From the NCBI GenBank assembly GCA_001600455.1, contig BCKC01000004.1:2964915-3028914 (forward strand): a stretch of DNA of 64,000 bases. The letters run 5' to 3'. Shown here in pieces: positions 21,708-33,659 of this stretch (its first letter is position 1; each line of letters starts with the position of its first letter). The position numbers were made by a program, and so were the translations under genes. Origin of the DNA: Endocalyx cinctus (Eukaryota; Ascomycota; Sordariomycetes; Amphisphaeriales; Apiosporaceae). The notes under the pieces were generated by a model. The model was not told where the DNA came from and made no database searches. It saw only the letters and a list, made by a program, of their open reading frames with translations.

Positions 21708-22777
21708 CAATATTTCACTGGCATATATTGTCGCTATTCACTTTAAAGCTTTTTTTTTTTTTTTTGATATGGCCATACTAGGGGGGCCAAGCTTGGTAAC
21801 GGTAAAGATTACAACTTGTTAGCGTCGTCAGTCACAAGTATGTAAGTAGAAGTAGAAAAGTGCTGATTTTCCCTATATAAAGCCTTACATCCAGTTGTAT
21901 ACTTATATACAATACATTACGCCAGCTGCCACCGGTACTACTCTGATCATCTTGAAAGGGGCTCCACATTGATATAAAAATAGCGGTACTTCTTATTTAC
22001 CTTGAAAAAAATCATGGGTAAGCGAATTACCTTGATATCTCATGGGCCCGGGGACTTTTGGCTGTGTCGTCGAGGGGCGTGTACCGCCGAGGTGTGGGGG
22101 ATGATAGGAGATGAACTATCGGTCTCTAGAGATGGTATTAAAAGAGGTACTGAGTCCTTGTAGAGGAATCTACGAGCGAACGCGAAATTTCCTATGCAGC
22201 TGTGAGGTATTGAGACCTAAACGAATGAAAAAAAAAAAAAAACTCTGTATTAAATATTTGGCATGGTGATATAAACCAAGGAGAAGCTCTTTCGGGTCTT
22301 TCCTTAGCTTGTGAATGCGCGATTGGAAAAACAATATGTTTGAGGTCTTATTTGAAGATACCATGTGTTTTGTTCCCAGTATTTGTTACACCTCCATGGT
22401 AGGAGTTCTATTACTACGATGCCTACATACCATACTATACACACACATACCACCCGGTGATTTTAACGTATATATCTAACTGTGGGGCGTGGAATGTTCA
22501 TTTCCTTGTCCTTTTCCTTAGGACAAGCTCCTTTAACTTCCTCTGCTCCCTGAGACGGAAGGACATATGGTGCTAGGGGTATAAATGGTGTTTGTCTCGT
22601 TCGTTTGGACAACTTGTTCATAATACATTGACGCCGGCAAGTGGAAGCCAGTAGACGAGGAGGATGGTATCATTGCATCTCCCACTACCTTAATGACTCG
22701 AGAGATACCTCGAGAGAAATGTTTCACTCCTGTGAAGCCAATGCCAATACCAATGTATATAGCTCCTTCCGAGCTCA
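21708..22777. other. Intergenic after the transposon, nothing recognised
   Basis: Spacer to the COA1 stop codon. T-rich at 21750-21765 and A-rich at 22227-22240. No supported gene. Confidence 0.5.
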
Positions 22778-23572
22778 TTATTTCAACTGCTGCCTAAACC
22801 CTCTAGTAGCAGCATCCTTCTCCTCCTCATCCATCGGCGCGCTAACTATACTCTTAAAACCATCGGCCTCATCCAGTAAGTCGATCACCCTACCGTCCTC
22901 GGTCTCGAGGGACCAAGCGGTCGTCTCGAAGGTCGCCTTGGGCGAAGGCCGGAAGCTCGCGAAGTGCATAACGCCGGCGGCGCGGGTGCCTTTCACGGCG
23001 AACTTGACGTCGATCCGTCCCCGGAGCTGGTTCATCTCCCCCGAGATCCACGGTATCGAGTGCTTGAAGTAGATCTCGTCCCCGAGGTACGCGCGCGCGG
23101 CGGCGCTCGTTCGCAGGGCGTACATCGTCGAGGAGATGACGGGGCTCGACATCTTTTGGTAGTTGAATATGGCGACGCTCGAGATCGCGATCAGGACGAT
23201 GAATATGGGCATGGTTCGCGCCCAGCGGGAACCTTCGATTTCTAAAAAAAAAAAAAAAAGGAAAAGAAATTACATGGTTAGCAAACGGCTTCGTCTCGAT
23301 TCAGCTCGGCCCAAGCAAGGAAGTGCTGCTTATAATTTCTTGGAAAAATATTCCGTTCATATGAATAGAGTGGTGAAAACAAAATAAGGAGACATAAAAA
23401 ACATACTCGGCAATTCACGGTCTGCCCTCCTCTCCATCAATGGTCCATCGCCGGGCTTGGGAGCTTCTATTAACGTCCGCCTCTGTATTTGAGTTCTTAG
23501 AGTAGAAGAGAGAGAGGACGGAATGCTGCGGGAGGAGAGCAAGACCCTCCTATGTATTATTTTGGTCAACAT
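22778..23572 (-). CDS. COA1: Cytochrome c oxidase assembly factor 1 (COA1)
   Basis: Two exons, 23572-23407 and 23241-22778 (intron 23406-23242, phase 1), give 209 residues. Exon 1 encodes a Ser/Arg/Leu-rich mitochondrial targeting peptide (MLTKIIHRRVLLSSRSIPSS) and a linker. Exon 2 holds the conserved SRWARTMPIFIVLIAISSVA membrane helix (about residues 60-82), FNYQKMSSPVISSTMYALR, LGDEIYFKHSIPWISGEMN, and GRIDVKFAVKGTRAAGVMHF, all diagnostic of the COA1 family. The protein sits in the mitochondrial inner membrane and acts early in complex IV assembly through Cox1 maturation. It is divergent from RPL26, with a 420-bp shared upstream region. Confidence 0.95.
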
Positions 23573-23992
23573 GATGCCAATTTGTTACTAGATTTTGATT
23601 CTCTTCGATATAGAAAAGAAACAAAATGTCGTCCGGTTGCTTAAAAAAGCATCATCCCACCTCTGTACTGTGTAAATGATAGCCCCATTTTAGACATGAT
23701 ATCTAGACATCCCTGTCTATGCATATAAGTGGGCCTAACCTTTTCTGGTCAATAGCTTTCTCTAGCCACAAATACATTCTTATCAGCCACTTTCTTCCAA
23801 CTCTGAGGCTTGTGACTTTAGGGCAACATCTTCCGAATTCCAGACCCACCCACACTCATCCACCAAATTAATTTTTACTTTTGTGTGTTTGAATCTTTCG
23901 ATACTTTTCGAATTTTCATTTTTCGACCCTTCGACCAACAACACCCAACGACAAAAAAATCTCCGTCGACACACCCACCACTAACCGACAAG
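23573..23992. promoter_or_regulatory. Divergent promoter region COA1 / RPL26
   Basis: 420 bp between two start codons. The RPL26 side has pyrimidine-rich DNA (CTTTCGAC, TTTTTCGACCCTTCGACC) like other fungal ribosomal-protein leaders. No TATA box is obvious. Confidence 0.45.
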
Positions 23993-24572
23993 ATGGCCAA
24001 GGTGAACTCCGGTATGTTATTCTAATTTTCACCATGTTGTACTATTCAATTGATTTTTATAAATTTACCATGCTAACGAGATAATTCAATTCAGCCCTCC
24101 ACAGCTCCCGACGCAAGTCGAGAAAGGCGCACTTCAATGCTCCCTCGAGCATCCGCCGCAACATCATGAGCGCTCCTCTTAGCAAGGAGCTCCGTGAGAA
24201 GTACAACGTTAGTTTAACTACCTCTTTTTTTTTTCTATCAAATTTTACTGTGAAGAAATTTCCAAAGCTAACATGAAATCAATTCTCCAGGTTCGAAGCA
24301 TTCCCATCCGAAAGGATGACGAGGTCCAGATCGTCCGAGGATCCAACAAGGGTCGCGAGGGCAAGGTCACTTCGGTCTACCGTCTGAAGTACGTCATCCA
24401 CATCGAGCGCATCACCCGGGACAAGGCCTCCGGCCAGAGCGTTCCTCTCGGCATCCACCCCAGCAACGTCGTCGTCACCAAGCTCAAGCTCGACAAGGAC
24501 CGTGAGAACATCCTCGAGCGCATCAAGGCCGGTCGTGAGCTCCGCACCAAGGGCAAGGGTGCCGCCAAATAA
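23993..24572 (+). CDS. RPL26: 60S ribosomal protein L26 (uL24)
   Basis: Three exons, 23993-24011 (19 nt), 24095-24207 and 24291-24572, encode 137 residues: [60 protein letters not shown] (KOW motif), then [39 protein letters not shown] and a basic tail. The first exon holds only the start codon and five further codons plus one base, a common layout in fungal ribosomal-protein genes. uL24 binds 23S-like rRNA near the polypeptide exit and is added early in 60S assembly. Codons are strongly C-ending, which suggests high expression. Confidence 0.98.
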
Positions 24573-26186
24573 ATTAGCCTTTTAACCTCGATCTAATTGT
24601 ACTTCTCTCTCTCTCCATCCACCATCGAAACCACCTTCATGGCGACCTTTTTTTTCGAACTGAATAATGGTCGCCGATCATGGAAGAAAAAAGAAGAAAT
24701 CTGACATTGATGATCATGATCATGATAACGATCGTGTATTGTCGACACTTTTTTGTCACGCGAGTGGGATCGGTAAAATATCAAAAAATAAAGGGGTATC
24801 ACGGAAAGTCACTGGCGTCAACGAGCATTACCTCTCCCCCGGCGACACTTAACGCATCGTATGGGGAGACGTATCGGGCTTCATTTGCATGGGATTTCAA
24901 AATTCATCAGCATTATAGTTGCATGAGAGAGTGTGTGAGAGAGATACACCAACCAAAGAAAAAAAAAACAGTTACATGCACACAATGGCCGTTTCACGCC
25001 CCAAGTGACGTGAAATGCTCCATGGGAGGTTCTTCCCGAAGTCCTGCTCGCATCATGATTGATTATGCTGTGCTACGTGATATTCCTCTTCCATCTTGCT
25101 CCTGTTTCTTTCTATCTTGCACTAATTATCTAGGATCTTATACGTCGACTTACTCTGCTAGCTAGATGGTTTTACCATCACAAGGAAAGAAGAAAGGTAA
25201 GGCATACATAACATACTTTCTATTTCATTTCGTTCCCTTCCTAGAATCTCAATGGTGATATGTGTTCACCTTTATAAGAAAGCAGAGTTTTTTCTTCAAA
25301 CTGGAGAGAAAAGAAAAGAGTCAAACTGTCTATCTCGTACACGTATGAAATGGTGTAACATCTGAGAAATACTCAAGGCACATACTTCCCTAAGTATATA
25401 CGTTCATAAGTATGGAGATATTTTATTTACATGAATATGTTTGTTCCTTTCATCCCACACCCCCGCTAGGATATCTCCGCGTCAACCAAAAAGAAAGATT
25501 TCCCCCATGGTTTTCGAGGTATACGACTGGCGAAGACCAAACCAAGCGAGGCTAGCTCATCATGAATCACCGCTTCCTCGCTCTCGCCTGCAGACTTCTG
25601 ACCCCCTGCTCCTCCGTGAGGCCTGGAAGTTTGATGGTGAGGTACATATCTATATAAGTATGTAGTCATCTACTCATCGTAATCGATTCAATCTAGAACA
25701 TAGGTATATAGATTTTCAATGTAACAACTACTCGACTTATCTGATCTATTTAAATGTTCATTTTCTTATGCTCACATATCACGAGTCACATTGACCAAGA
25801 CGGCGAAATTGATAACAATAGCTAATTAACTACTCTGTATCTAGTCCTAATTTTTTTTTTTTTCCTTCTCTCCACAACGAGAAATGTCGAAGTGTATAAT
25901 GTAAACCCCCCCTACGGCACTTCATATTTCAAGTTCAAGTTGGAAAGAAACTATACAGAGACCTTTCCGAAGCTCGAATCCATCATTATAATGAGATACC
26001 CTGGGCCGATTCATGATAACAAATTCAGCTGCTAATCAGTACAAAACATGAAAGTATCTTGAAAAATACTTATATCAATCACATCCCCAACTTTTGTCAA
26101 GAGATAACGTAAGGATTCTGGTAGGGGGAGAAGCGAGATCCAACTTGTGTTAGCCTCAGCCAAAGGCCCATGGAACTTGACCTTGC
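24573..26186. other. Convergent intergenic region, nothing recognised
   Basis: Holds the 3' flanks of RPL26 and of the eIF4E-binding-like gene. ATGATCATGATCATGATAACG near 24700 is a small repeat. Frames such as 25441-25665 do not resemble known proteins. Confidence 0.5.
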
Positions 26187-29161
26187 TCAATGCCAATCCG
26201 AACTGATCACCCCTCGTCGCTCCGCATCGCGAATCATTCGTTCATGAAGATCCTTCGTGACGTCGTACTCCGTCGAAGTAGCCTCGCCAGGCGGGCAATT
26301 CTCTCCAACCTTCTCCGTAGCTGGATGGGCAGCATCGTTCTCGCTCGTCTTTGCGCCACTGCTGGTCGGGGCAAGGACAGGAGAGCTGTTGGTGTTCGAG
26401 ATCGCAGGACCCAGAGATGCAGTCGCTTGTCCAAAGTAAGGTGGCAAATATCCAGTAGCCGTGGCAGAAGAGACGGTGCTAGGAGCAACATGTCCGCTAG
26501 TAGAGCCTTTCTTTAGCATTGTCTGCCAGAGATCGTGGCTCGGCTTGTTACTGTAAGCTGTTAGCATTTTGTTCACATACCGAATGGGGAAAAAAAAAAA
26601 AAAAACTTGTGTTCACGTACTTAGCCTTCTCCAGAACTTGTCGGTTCGTCTCAGTTGACTTTGTGTCCGGGCTCTGCTTCTCATCCTTTTCCACCTTCTG
26701 GACATCTTCAGTCTTCATATCCTTCTTGGAGGCCTTAGGAGTAATCTTCTTTCCGACGTCTCCTGGGTCCACAATCGGAATAGCCTTGCTCAACTTACGA
26801 CCGCTATCAGTCAGTCGGATAGTCTCTTGACCACGGCTAGAACGGAACGGATCATTCTCGGCCGCATACAATGGCGAGTTGTACTCTGTGCTTAGTCGTG
26901 CACCAGGGACCTGCAGGGTAATTCTAGAAGTTGCAGCAGTCTCTTTCACAGGCGAAGGGGGGTAGAAATCTTTGCCATCGAATTTGGGCAGACCTAATCC
27001 TTTGCTGGGGACTTGGCCCCAGTAGACATGACGAGCTCGTTTCTCCTCGTCGGTCAATTCTCGAGAGTATACGTAATCGGTGGCGTTCGCATTGTACGGG
27101 TTGATCCCCTGGGGTAATCTTCCAACCAGGTATGGGCCAGATAAGCCTGACTGGCCAAACTGCAGGTTCGCTTGCTCAAGGGGCGTGGCAGGACCTTGAA
27201 GGTATGCGCCGGTCGGCTCCCAGCCCACACGCTGACTTTGAGGTAGAAGTCCGGAAGCGTCCCACTGACCTAGATGATTATTACCAGGGAATGTAATGTG
27301 AGATCCCACAGTTTTGGCCATAATATCTTGATCTGGCGAGACAGCTGCGCCGGGTTGGAAAGGAGCTGCTAGAGCCGCGTCATCTGGCAAACCGGCTCTC
27401 TTAGCTCCGTTGAGGTTGTTACTCTCAAATTTGTTCAAAAGTCTTGTTTCTAAGGCGTTCAACGCGATAACCGAGTTGTCGCCCTTAGTAGTGTTGATGC
27501 CTATCGCCTTCGGGTTTCTGAGTCGTTCCAGTGATTGGTAGTGGTGGAGATAAGGAGCGTGACCACGTGAATCGCCAGAACCACGCTGGGATGAGCCGCG
27601 TTGGGTAGAGCCGCTCAGACGGTTGTCTCTTGTGCTGAGAGATCGGGAAGGCGTCATGACAGAGGATGTTTCTTCAGTCAAACTGCTGCTCTTACCACCA
27701 GCGTGCTTACCGTGGACTTCTTCAAACGCACACTGCATCTTGTAATTGTGTGCAAATTGCTGGATTTCCGCATTCAATCTCTCGATCTGACCTTCTACGT
27801 GTTTTTCGTCAATCTGATGCTTGTTGAACTGCATCTGATTCTCGTAGAACTTCAAAGAGGCTCTCAGATTATCCAGCTGCTTCTTGGTAATTGCACTTGG
27901 TCGAATTGAGCTAGTAGGAGGCGTGGCTATTAGCTTAGTTCCAGTCGAGTGTCGGAATGTCTGAGGTGCTCCAGCACCGACGCCGGGAGTAGTTCCATAG
28001 GGGGGAGTAAGGAGCGCGTTGGAGTTATTCATCGTCGGGGCCGTGGCCGGCTGAGCGAACGAGGCGAGGCGCTGCCCAGGGTAGCCTGCACCCCCTATCA
28101 TACCATGAGGAAAGTATGGAGCCGGCATCAAATGAGCCAAGTGGGGTTGGTAAGCTCCCATGTGAGGATACATCACATGGCCGTTATACAACAAGGGGCG
28201 AGTGTGGTCAAAGTGCTCAGGCGGCGAGATCTTGATAGAAGCAGAGTTGCGGTTCTTCTCCTGGTTTTCTCCTGGTTTTTCTGCAGCTGTAGCAACCTGT
28301 AGCTTAGGCTGAGCTTGAGCAGGTGGAGCTTGTTGGATGCTCAGATGCGGTGGCAAGACGCCGTAAGGGAAAGGATATCCACCATGCACAGGGTAGATAG
28401 GCATTGGCAAACCCATGTTTGGGTACAAAGCAGGATGACCAGGCATTCCAGGTGGGAAGACCGGGGGTGGCAAGGGCATATGGACATTGGCGCCGGGAAC
28501 ACTGGGAGCAACAGCTTCGGACTTAGTTTCTTTGGTGCTCTCCGCGGTATCTCGAGCTTCGGCTACGGACTGGTCCTTGTCCCATTTAGTAGTCGGAGAA
28601 GTGGAGCCTCTGGTATTGGGTACGATTCGGCCACCAGCAGTGACGCGAACATGCGTGGGAGATACAACAGCTTTGAAGAATCTCTGAAAACCCTCGCTCT
28701 GCTGGGCAGCTAGTCCGGTCGGGGCGGAAAGCGGCTCGGTCGAAGTAACCTCCGATCCACTTCGGCCGCGGTACTTCCACTGCATATTGCGACCATTCGG
28801 CTGGACTTGATGGGTCTTCTGCGATTGCTGACCTTGACTCTTCTTACCTTGGAAAATAATCTCTTCGCTCTCAGTTGAAGAAGACATATCTTCCTTGGTC
28901 TTCTTCAAGCGTCGAGAAGAACTGGCAAGAGCAGGTTTACTCGCAGCTATATCGCCAGATGTGTCAGTAACTCTCCCGTAGTGTAGTAGATGAAGTGATG
29001 ACCGAGATAATCGTATCCATCATCGTGGACAAGTTAAAACCAACAATATAGGCGGACTTACCAATCTCGGGGCTCTGTTTTAGCTTTGTCACTAGAGTCT
29101 GGGCTGGCCTGGCATCTTTGAGCCGGAGAAGCTCGCGGACGGAGTATATTCTCGAGTCCAT
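26187..29161 (-). CDS. Large disordered protein with N-terminal eIF4E-binding motif (4E-T-like)
   Basis: Exons 29161-29062, 28946-26621 and 26550-26187 give 929 residues with consistent phases. Residues 1-33 (MDSRIYSVRELLRLKDARPA...) contain YSVRELL, a perfect YxxxxL-phi eIF4E-binding motif, and recall the YTKEELLDIK start of metazoan 4E-T. The rest is mostly disordered: Ser/Gln/Lys-rich, a Pro/Gly/Tyr/Met-rich stretch (about 180-340), a predicted coiled coil (about 370-430; KKQLDNLRASLKFYENQMQF), and a conserved-looking block with TDYVYSRELTDEEKRARHVYWG and LGLPKFDGKDFYPPSP. The C-terminus ends RMIRDAERRGVISSDWH. A role in translational control or mRNP granules is inferred only. The frame stays open upstream to an ATG at 29602, so a longer N-terminus is possible. 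The upstream minus strand is pyrimidine-rich, like an mRNA leader. Confidence 0.75.
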
Positions 29162-32100
29162 GGGCTCAAAGAGGAAGGCGAAGATGAAGTAAAATCTCGA
29201 TTCGAAAGGTTTCTGGGCGCGAAAAAGCACAGGATAGACTGGCTGCTCAAAAGGGCCCCGTGCAATATTCTGATCGAGAAAGGAAAGAATTGCCAAGATC
29301 TGAGTAAACGAACTGTCCTTGTTAGTAACGTCAAGGTCTTGTGCTTTAAGCTGAGACCTGATAAAGTTTGGTATAAATGAACGAGGCAGATATAATCGGG
29401 CACCAAGAAAAAGGTCGTTAAGCACAATGACTTGGCATGTCTTGGGGCAATCTTGCAGATGGAAAAAGATTTCCATCACGCGTGTGTTGGTCAGATTATA
29501 GTTGAAGTTTTGACCCGAACGAAGTTGTATCAACAAAATATCACGGCGTTTGACGCGTGCTGGTAGCGCAGCACGCTTAGAGTTTTCAGACCCCTTTACC
29601 ATGTTGACTACGTCGCCGAGATGACAAGATGTATACTAAGGGAAAAAAAAAGAAGGGGAGGGGGGAAGGGTGTGATCGGCGACACTATCAGAAAGTATCT
29701 TGACGATACCACCAGAAAGTATCTAAACGGCAAAGAAAAGAAAGAAATAAAATAACGAGAACAATAGAAAAGAGAATTAAGAAAATCGACGCGAAAGAAT
29801 GGTATTATAGAAACGGTGAGTAAAGAAAAACGATATGCGAATCTTTTTCGTGGTGTGGAAAAAAAAAGAAAAACGAAAACGATTTAGAAAAAGATGTGCG
29901 ATGAAAAGGTAGGTAGGGTTATAGAAAGAGGGCTGGTTATAAGATACGAAAATAAAATACGAAAAAAAGAAAATGGTTACTTACCTTGAGGATGAACACC
30001 TAAATCGAGGGATTGACTTAAGTACACACCAAAAAAAAAAAAAAAGAACGAAAGTGAGCAAAATCAGCAACAGGTAGACATACAAGATCTTGAGCCAGAT
30101 CTACGGGCTTTTGGATAGATGGGATTATTCGATCAACTCGGGAAGAGAACCATAAGACCACGAGACCGTGAGACAGTTAAGAAGGATGGGGTTTTTCTTA
30201 AGCAGACTTGAAATATAAGGTAACAACACCTTGTGCTTAGACGAACAAGGAAAGAAAAAGGAGAGCTTACCTGTCTTTAAGAAAAAGTATCTTTTGGTGA
30301 AGAAAAAGTGAAGAAGGAACCAAAACCCATAGAAGTTCAGCTAGATATCTTGTCAGAGGTACTTGTAAAAGAAGCCTCGAAAACGGTATTGTTTTCCGTT
30401 TATGGTAGATATTTTGAAGTATTAGGTACTCACCTACCTAGGTAAATACCTAGAAGTATTATACCGTATTAATCACAGGTATTTTACGTATTAAAAAGGT
30501 GATGTAGGTACTTTCCAATAGGTAGGGAAAAGGTTAATATGGTGATAAAACTGGAAGTCGTGATAAAACTGGCAGTCGTGGTAAAACTGGAAGTCGTGAT
30601 TGCTTACTACCTTCAGTATTTAGGATATGCACCTAATATAAAGTGAACTCTCAGAAGGAACGATTTTGTTTTTTACTGTTTTGGTTTTACAAGCAATCTG
30701 AGTAAAAGATCCGTATAAGGTAGTAGGTAAGTAGGCAAATAAGTAAGTGGGTGAGTAACCTTATTACCTAGGTAAGTAAACAAACATGTAAACAAACAAG
30801 TCATATGCGGACCCGGGGAACATCACCAGGTAGACTTATCTAATTCACTCTCGTATCTATATCTAGCTGGTTTACAGTGAGTATTATTTCTATATAAAAG
30901 CTACACCGGCCTGCTAAATAGGGGTAATACACTAATCATTATCTATCGAGAGTTCACTTCTCTAAATATAGCATGTAGTATACAGCTATAGGAATGCTTC
31001 ATGGGTAGATTACCTGCGAGGCACTATTCTATATCGATATGCATTAAAGAGGCTTTTCGTCTCAGGGACGGAGAGGGGAGGATGGGGGGACTTTGTAGAT
31101 CAAGAAGAAAAAGAGACACATGGAATGATCAAAAATAACTAGATAGTGGAATAGTAACTTGAGCCTTCAAATCCAAATTGTTACATCAATAAGATAATGA
31201 ATGCTATAATAGACTCGCTAAATCCATTCACTCCTCCATCCTTCCCTCCTGAAACTAACCTTATCCCTCCTAAATGACGCCCATCTATCCAACCTATCAA
31301 AATAGCAATCTATACAACTTCCCGTCCTTCTCTATACCGTCTCTATTCCTTCATACCCTAACTAAAATCTATTTAATCAGTCCTGGTGTTTCAAAATAGG
31401 ACTTGGATATTAAATCATTCGGTAGAAAAAAAAATATGGGGAGGTAGAACACCTACAAGTTACGCCGGGGGGGCGCACACGAACCGTCGAAGCTCTGTTT
31501 GAATTTGATAGAAACGTCCCACGCGCTAGAGAGGTTTACGGATCCATCAGCCACGCGACCTTCGACGTAAATTCGACCGCGGTTTACAGATCGTCGGGCG
31601 GCGGAGGGTTCGGTGTAGGCGGCTGGGGTTGAGGTCGCGGGGTAGGCTTCGCGTCTCCGTGTTGATTCCGTTCGGCAGACGAGAGGAAGTCGTCGTGCGC
31701 GCGGCAAGATCGCAAGTCGGTAATCCAAATCATACCTGCTACTGACATTATCTATCGTTCTTGGTATAGCGTTGGGCGCGAAGTCAGCGAGATAATATCA
31801 AATAGTGGTCCCAAGGAGGAAAGATGTTTTGCTTTTTAAGGTGTCAAGTATGATTTAGGGAAAAGTTTGCTCTTATCGATTCTGGGGAGTGGCGATAAAT
31901 TCCCAACGAAAGGGCAGACGGACGGACTTCTCATTAAATACATCAACCGATCTCGATCAAAAACAAAAGAGTGTCCAATCCTATCGGTATCGCATTCCGA
32001 ACCAGCAAGCTTCGAGTTTATTCATCCCCTTAAAGAGGGAATTATAACCCCCACGTTTTTCAGTCTTAACCATCCATTTGGGAAAAAGCGTATGATGCGA

Positions 32101-33659
32101 GCAGAAAACCTGTCACCAGACTTAGGAAATCGAACTAGGATAAAATAAAACGTCAAAACGCTACCATCGTATTGGTCCATGGGGGGGTGAATCCTAGTTG
32201 TTTTTTTCTTTGGACGAGACGTCAAAGTGAATGAGTCAACGCGTTCCCTTGTCGCATCCCGATACTTTATCGAGAATGACAGCCCATGCGGTTTGAATCG
32301 CAATGTAACCTTTACCCAGACTTTAACTACGTAGTCAGCAAGGTTGCATGGATATCGCAGGTATGACATCTATCCCGCGCGATACACTTTTGTTTTGTCA
32401 AAGTGGGAGTGGAGGTGGAAATAATGTACGCACAGAGCCTCCTTATGCGTGACCGGCCGAGCAGGATTTCATCGGTATAACGTCTCAGCGCGAACTCTTA
32501 CCATTTATGAGCTCGTAATATACTTAAACAAGAGCGTGTGAAGATACCAAGAGAAAACCCGATTGGCAGACCGGTCGACCGTTGCCGATTAGCATGATAT
32601 TTGTTAGAAGAAGGGTGAGTTCAGATCCCCCCCTGAGTAGCGAATGAAGTTGTGCTACGCGGGCATGCACACCCACCGGCACCTACTACCTATTTGACCC
32701 GTTTCGCTCATAATGTAGAGGATGCGCTATGCAGGTTGGCTGCTATCGCTGTTATATGTCATGCTTAGCCAACCCTCGTTACATTTGTGTGACGTCGAGC
32801 GTGAAAAGGTCCGGCGCGTGCGCCTTAATAAGGCTGGTATCGATGAGGGCCGTGGTGGGTTCATTATTCTTGGGCTGTTGATACGTTGATACACCCCTCT
32901 ATTATAGGGAGGCCTTATTCCGTGTGGTCATGCCATGATAAACGGACCCAGATGCTGGGGATTTGTCATGGACGAATTAGGTATTGGAATCGTTGTCTTG
33001 AGTGGACATGCCATAATCAACCATTTGGGCAGTTTCGGAGAAGACAGGGCCGTCATCCGACATGGATGGCTAAAAAGGTAAAATCATCAGCTTTTTCATC
33101 ACTTTACCAAAACTATGAACTCATGTATTCGAATGTTTAAGTTTATTAGAGACCTTACTTTACTTCTTGGCAGCTGGTCGACTCATCAGCTTATGAACGT
33201 GTCGGCCCGCAGAGATCGATAACTAGCTGCTGTTTCAGAATGATCGTCGGATGGGGCCTTCTAGCCATGTGTGACGGGTTTTGACGGGTAAAGCGGGCTC
33301 TAGGATCAAATCAAGGTAGTAGCAGTGATCGACATGATGATGAATCGGTATGCATGAAAATCCGTATGCGTTGCCAGTGGAAAAGTTGGAAGCACGGACG
33401 AGTTGGTTATGCGTTTCCAGTTACACGATCCCTATATTTCAATATATATTTTGGGATATGCGCATTATAACCGAATCCACAATACACTATTTCTCTGCTT
33501 TGTAAAAGCTTTTGTCTTACCTGTACTACCTAAGGATTTAGTAGCGAAGGTGATCTTTCACTTTTCTTGTCTTCTGTCTTTCTTTTGTCTTTCTTACCTT
33601 AGATACTGTTCACCTTAAAGGTGGTTGACTAGGCCAGTGTTTGGACGAATGAAAATGGT
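29162..33659. other. 4.5-kb gene-poor region (leader of the 4E-binding-like gene, then nothing clear)
   Basis: 29162-30300 is purine-rich on the plus strand and probably the leader/promoter of the minus-strand gene. GTAAGT/GTAAGC donor-like sites on the minus strand near 29988 and 30270 suggest leader introns. An 18-bp tandem repeat lies at 30543-30596. TACCTAGGTA motifs are near 30440 and 30770. Around 31450-31790 the DNA is more GC-rich, with overlapping minus-strand frames, none convincing. A plus-strand frame at about 32929-33084 (MINGPRCWGF...HGWLKR) looks protein-like but is too short to assign. Confidence 0.45.
30543..30596. repeat. 18-bp tandem repeat, three units
   Basis: Unit TGATAAAACTGGAAGTCG occurs three times head to tail, with one substitution in unit 2 (GGAAG to GGCAG) and one in unit 3 (TGATA to TGGTA). 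Confidence 0.85.

Noticed and set aside
24680..25165. Plus-strand frame downstream of RPL26 (MEEKRRNLTLMIMIMI...)
   Set aside because: Built on ATGATCATGATC repeats in the 3' flank; no family match.
31453..31790. Overlapping minus-strand frames in GC-richer DNA (one with a Pro-rich MSVAGMIW... start, one ending in ...CAPPRRNL)
   Set aside because: Neither resembles a known family. The longer frame has no ATG, and a spliced model is possible but unsupported.
32929..33084. Plus-strand 51-codon frame MINGPRCWGF...HGWLKR
   Set aside because: Looks protein-like but is too short, and no matching neighbouring fragments were found on either side.
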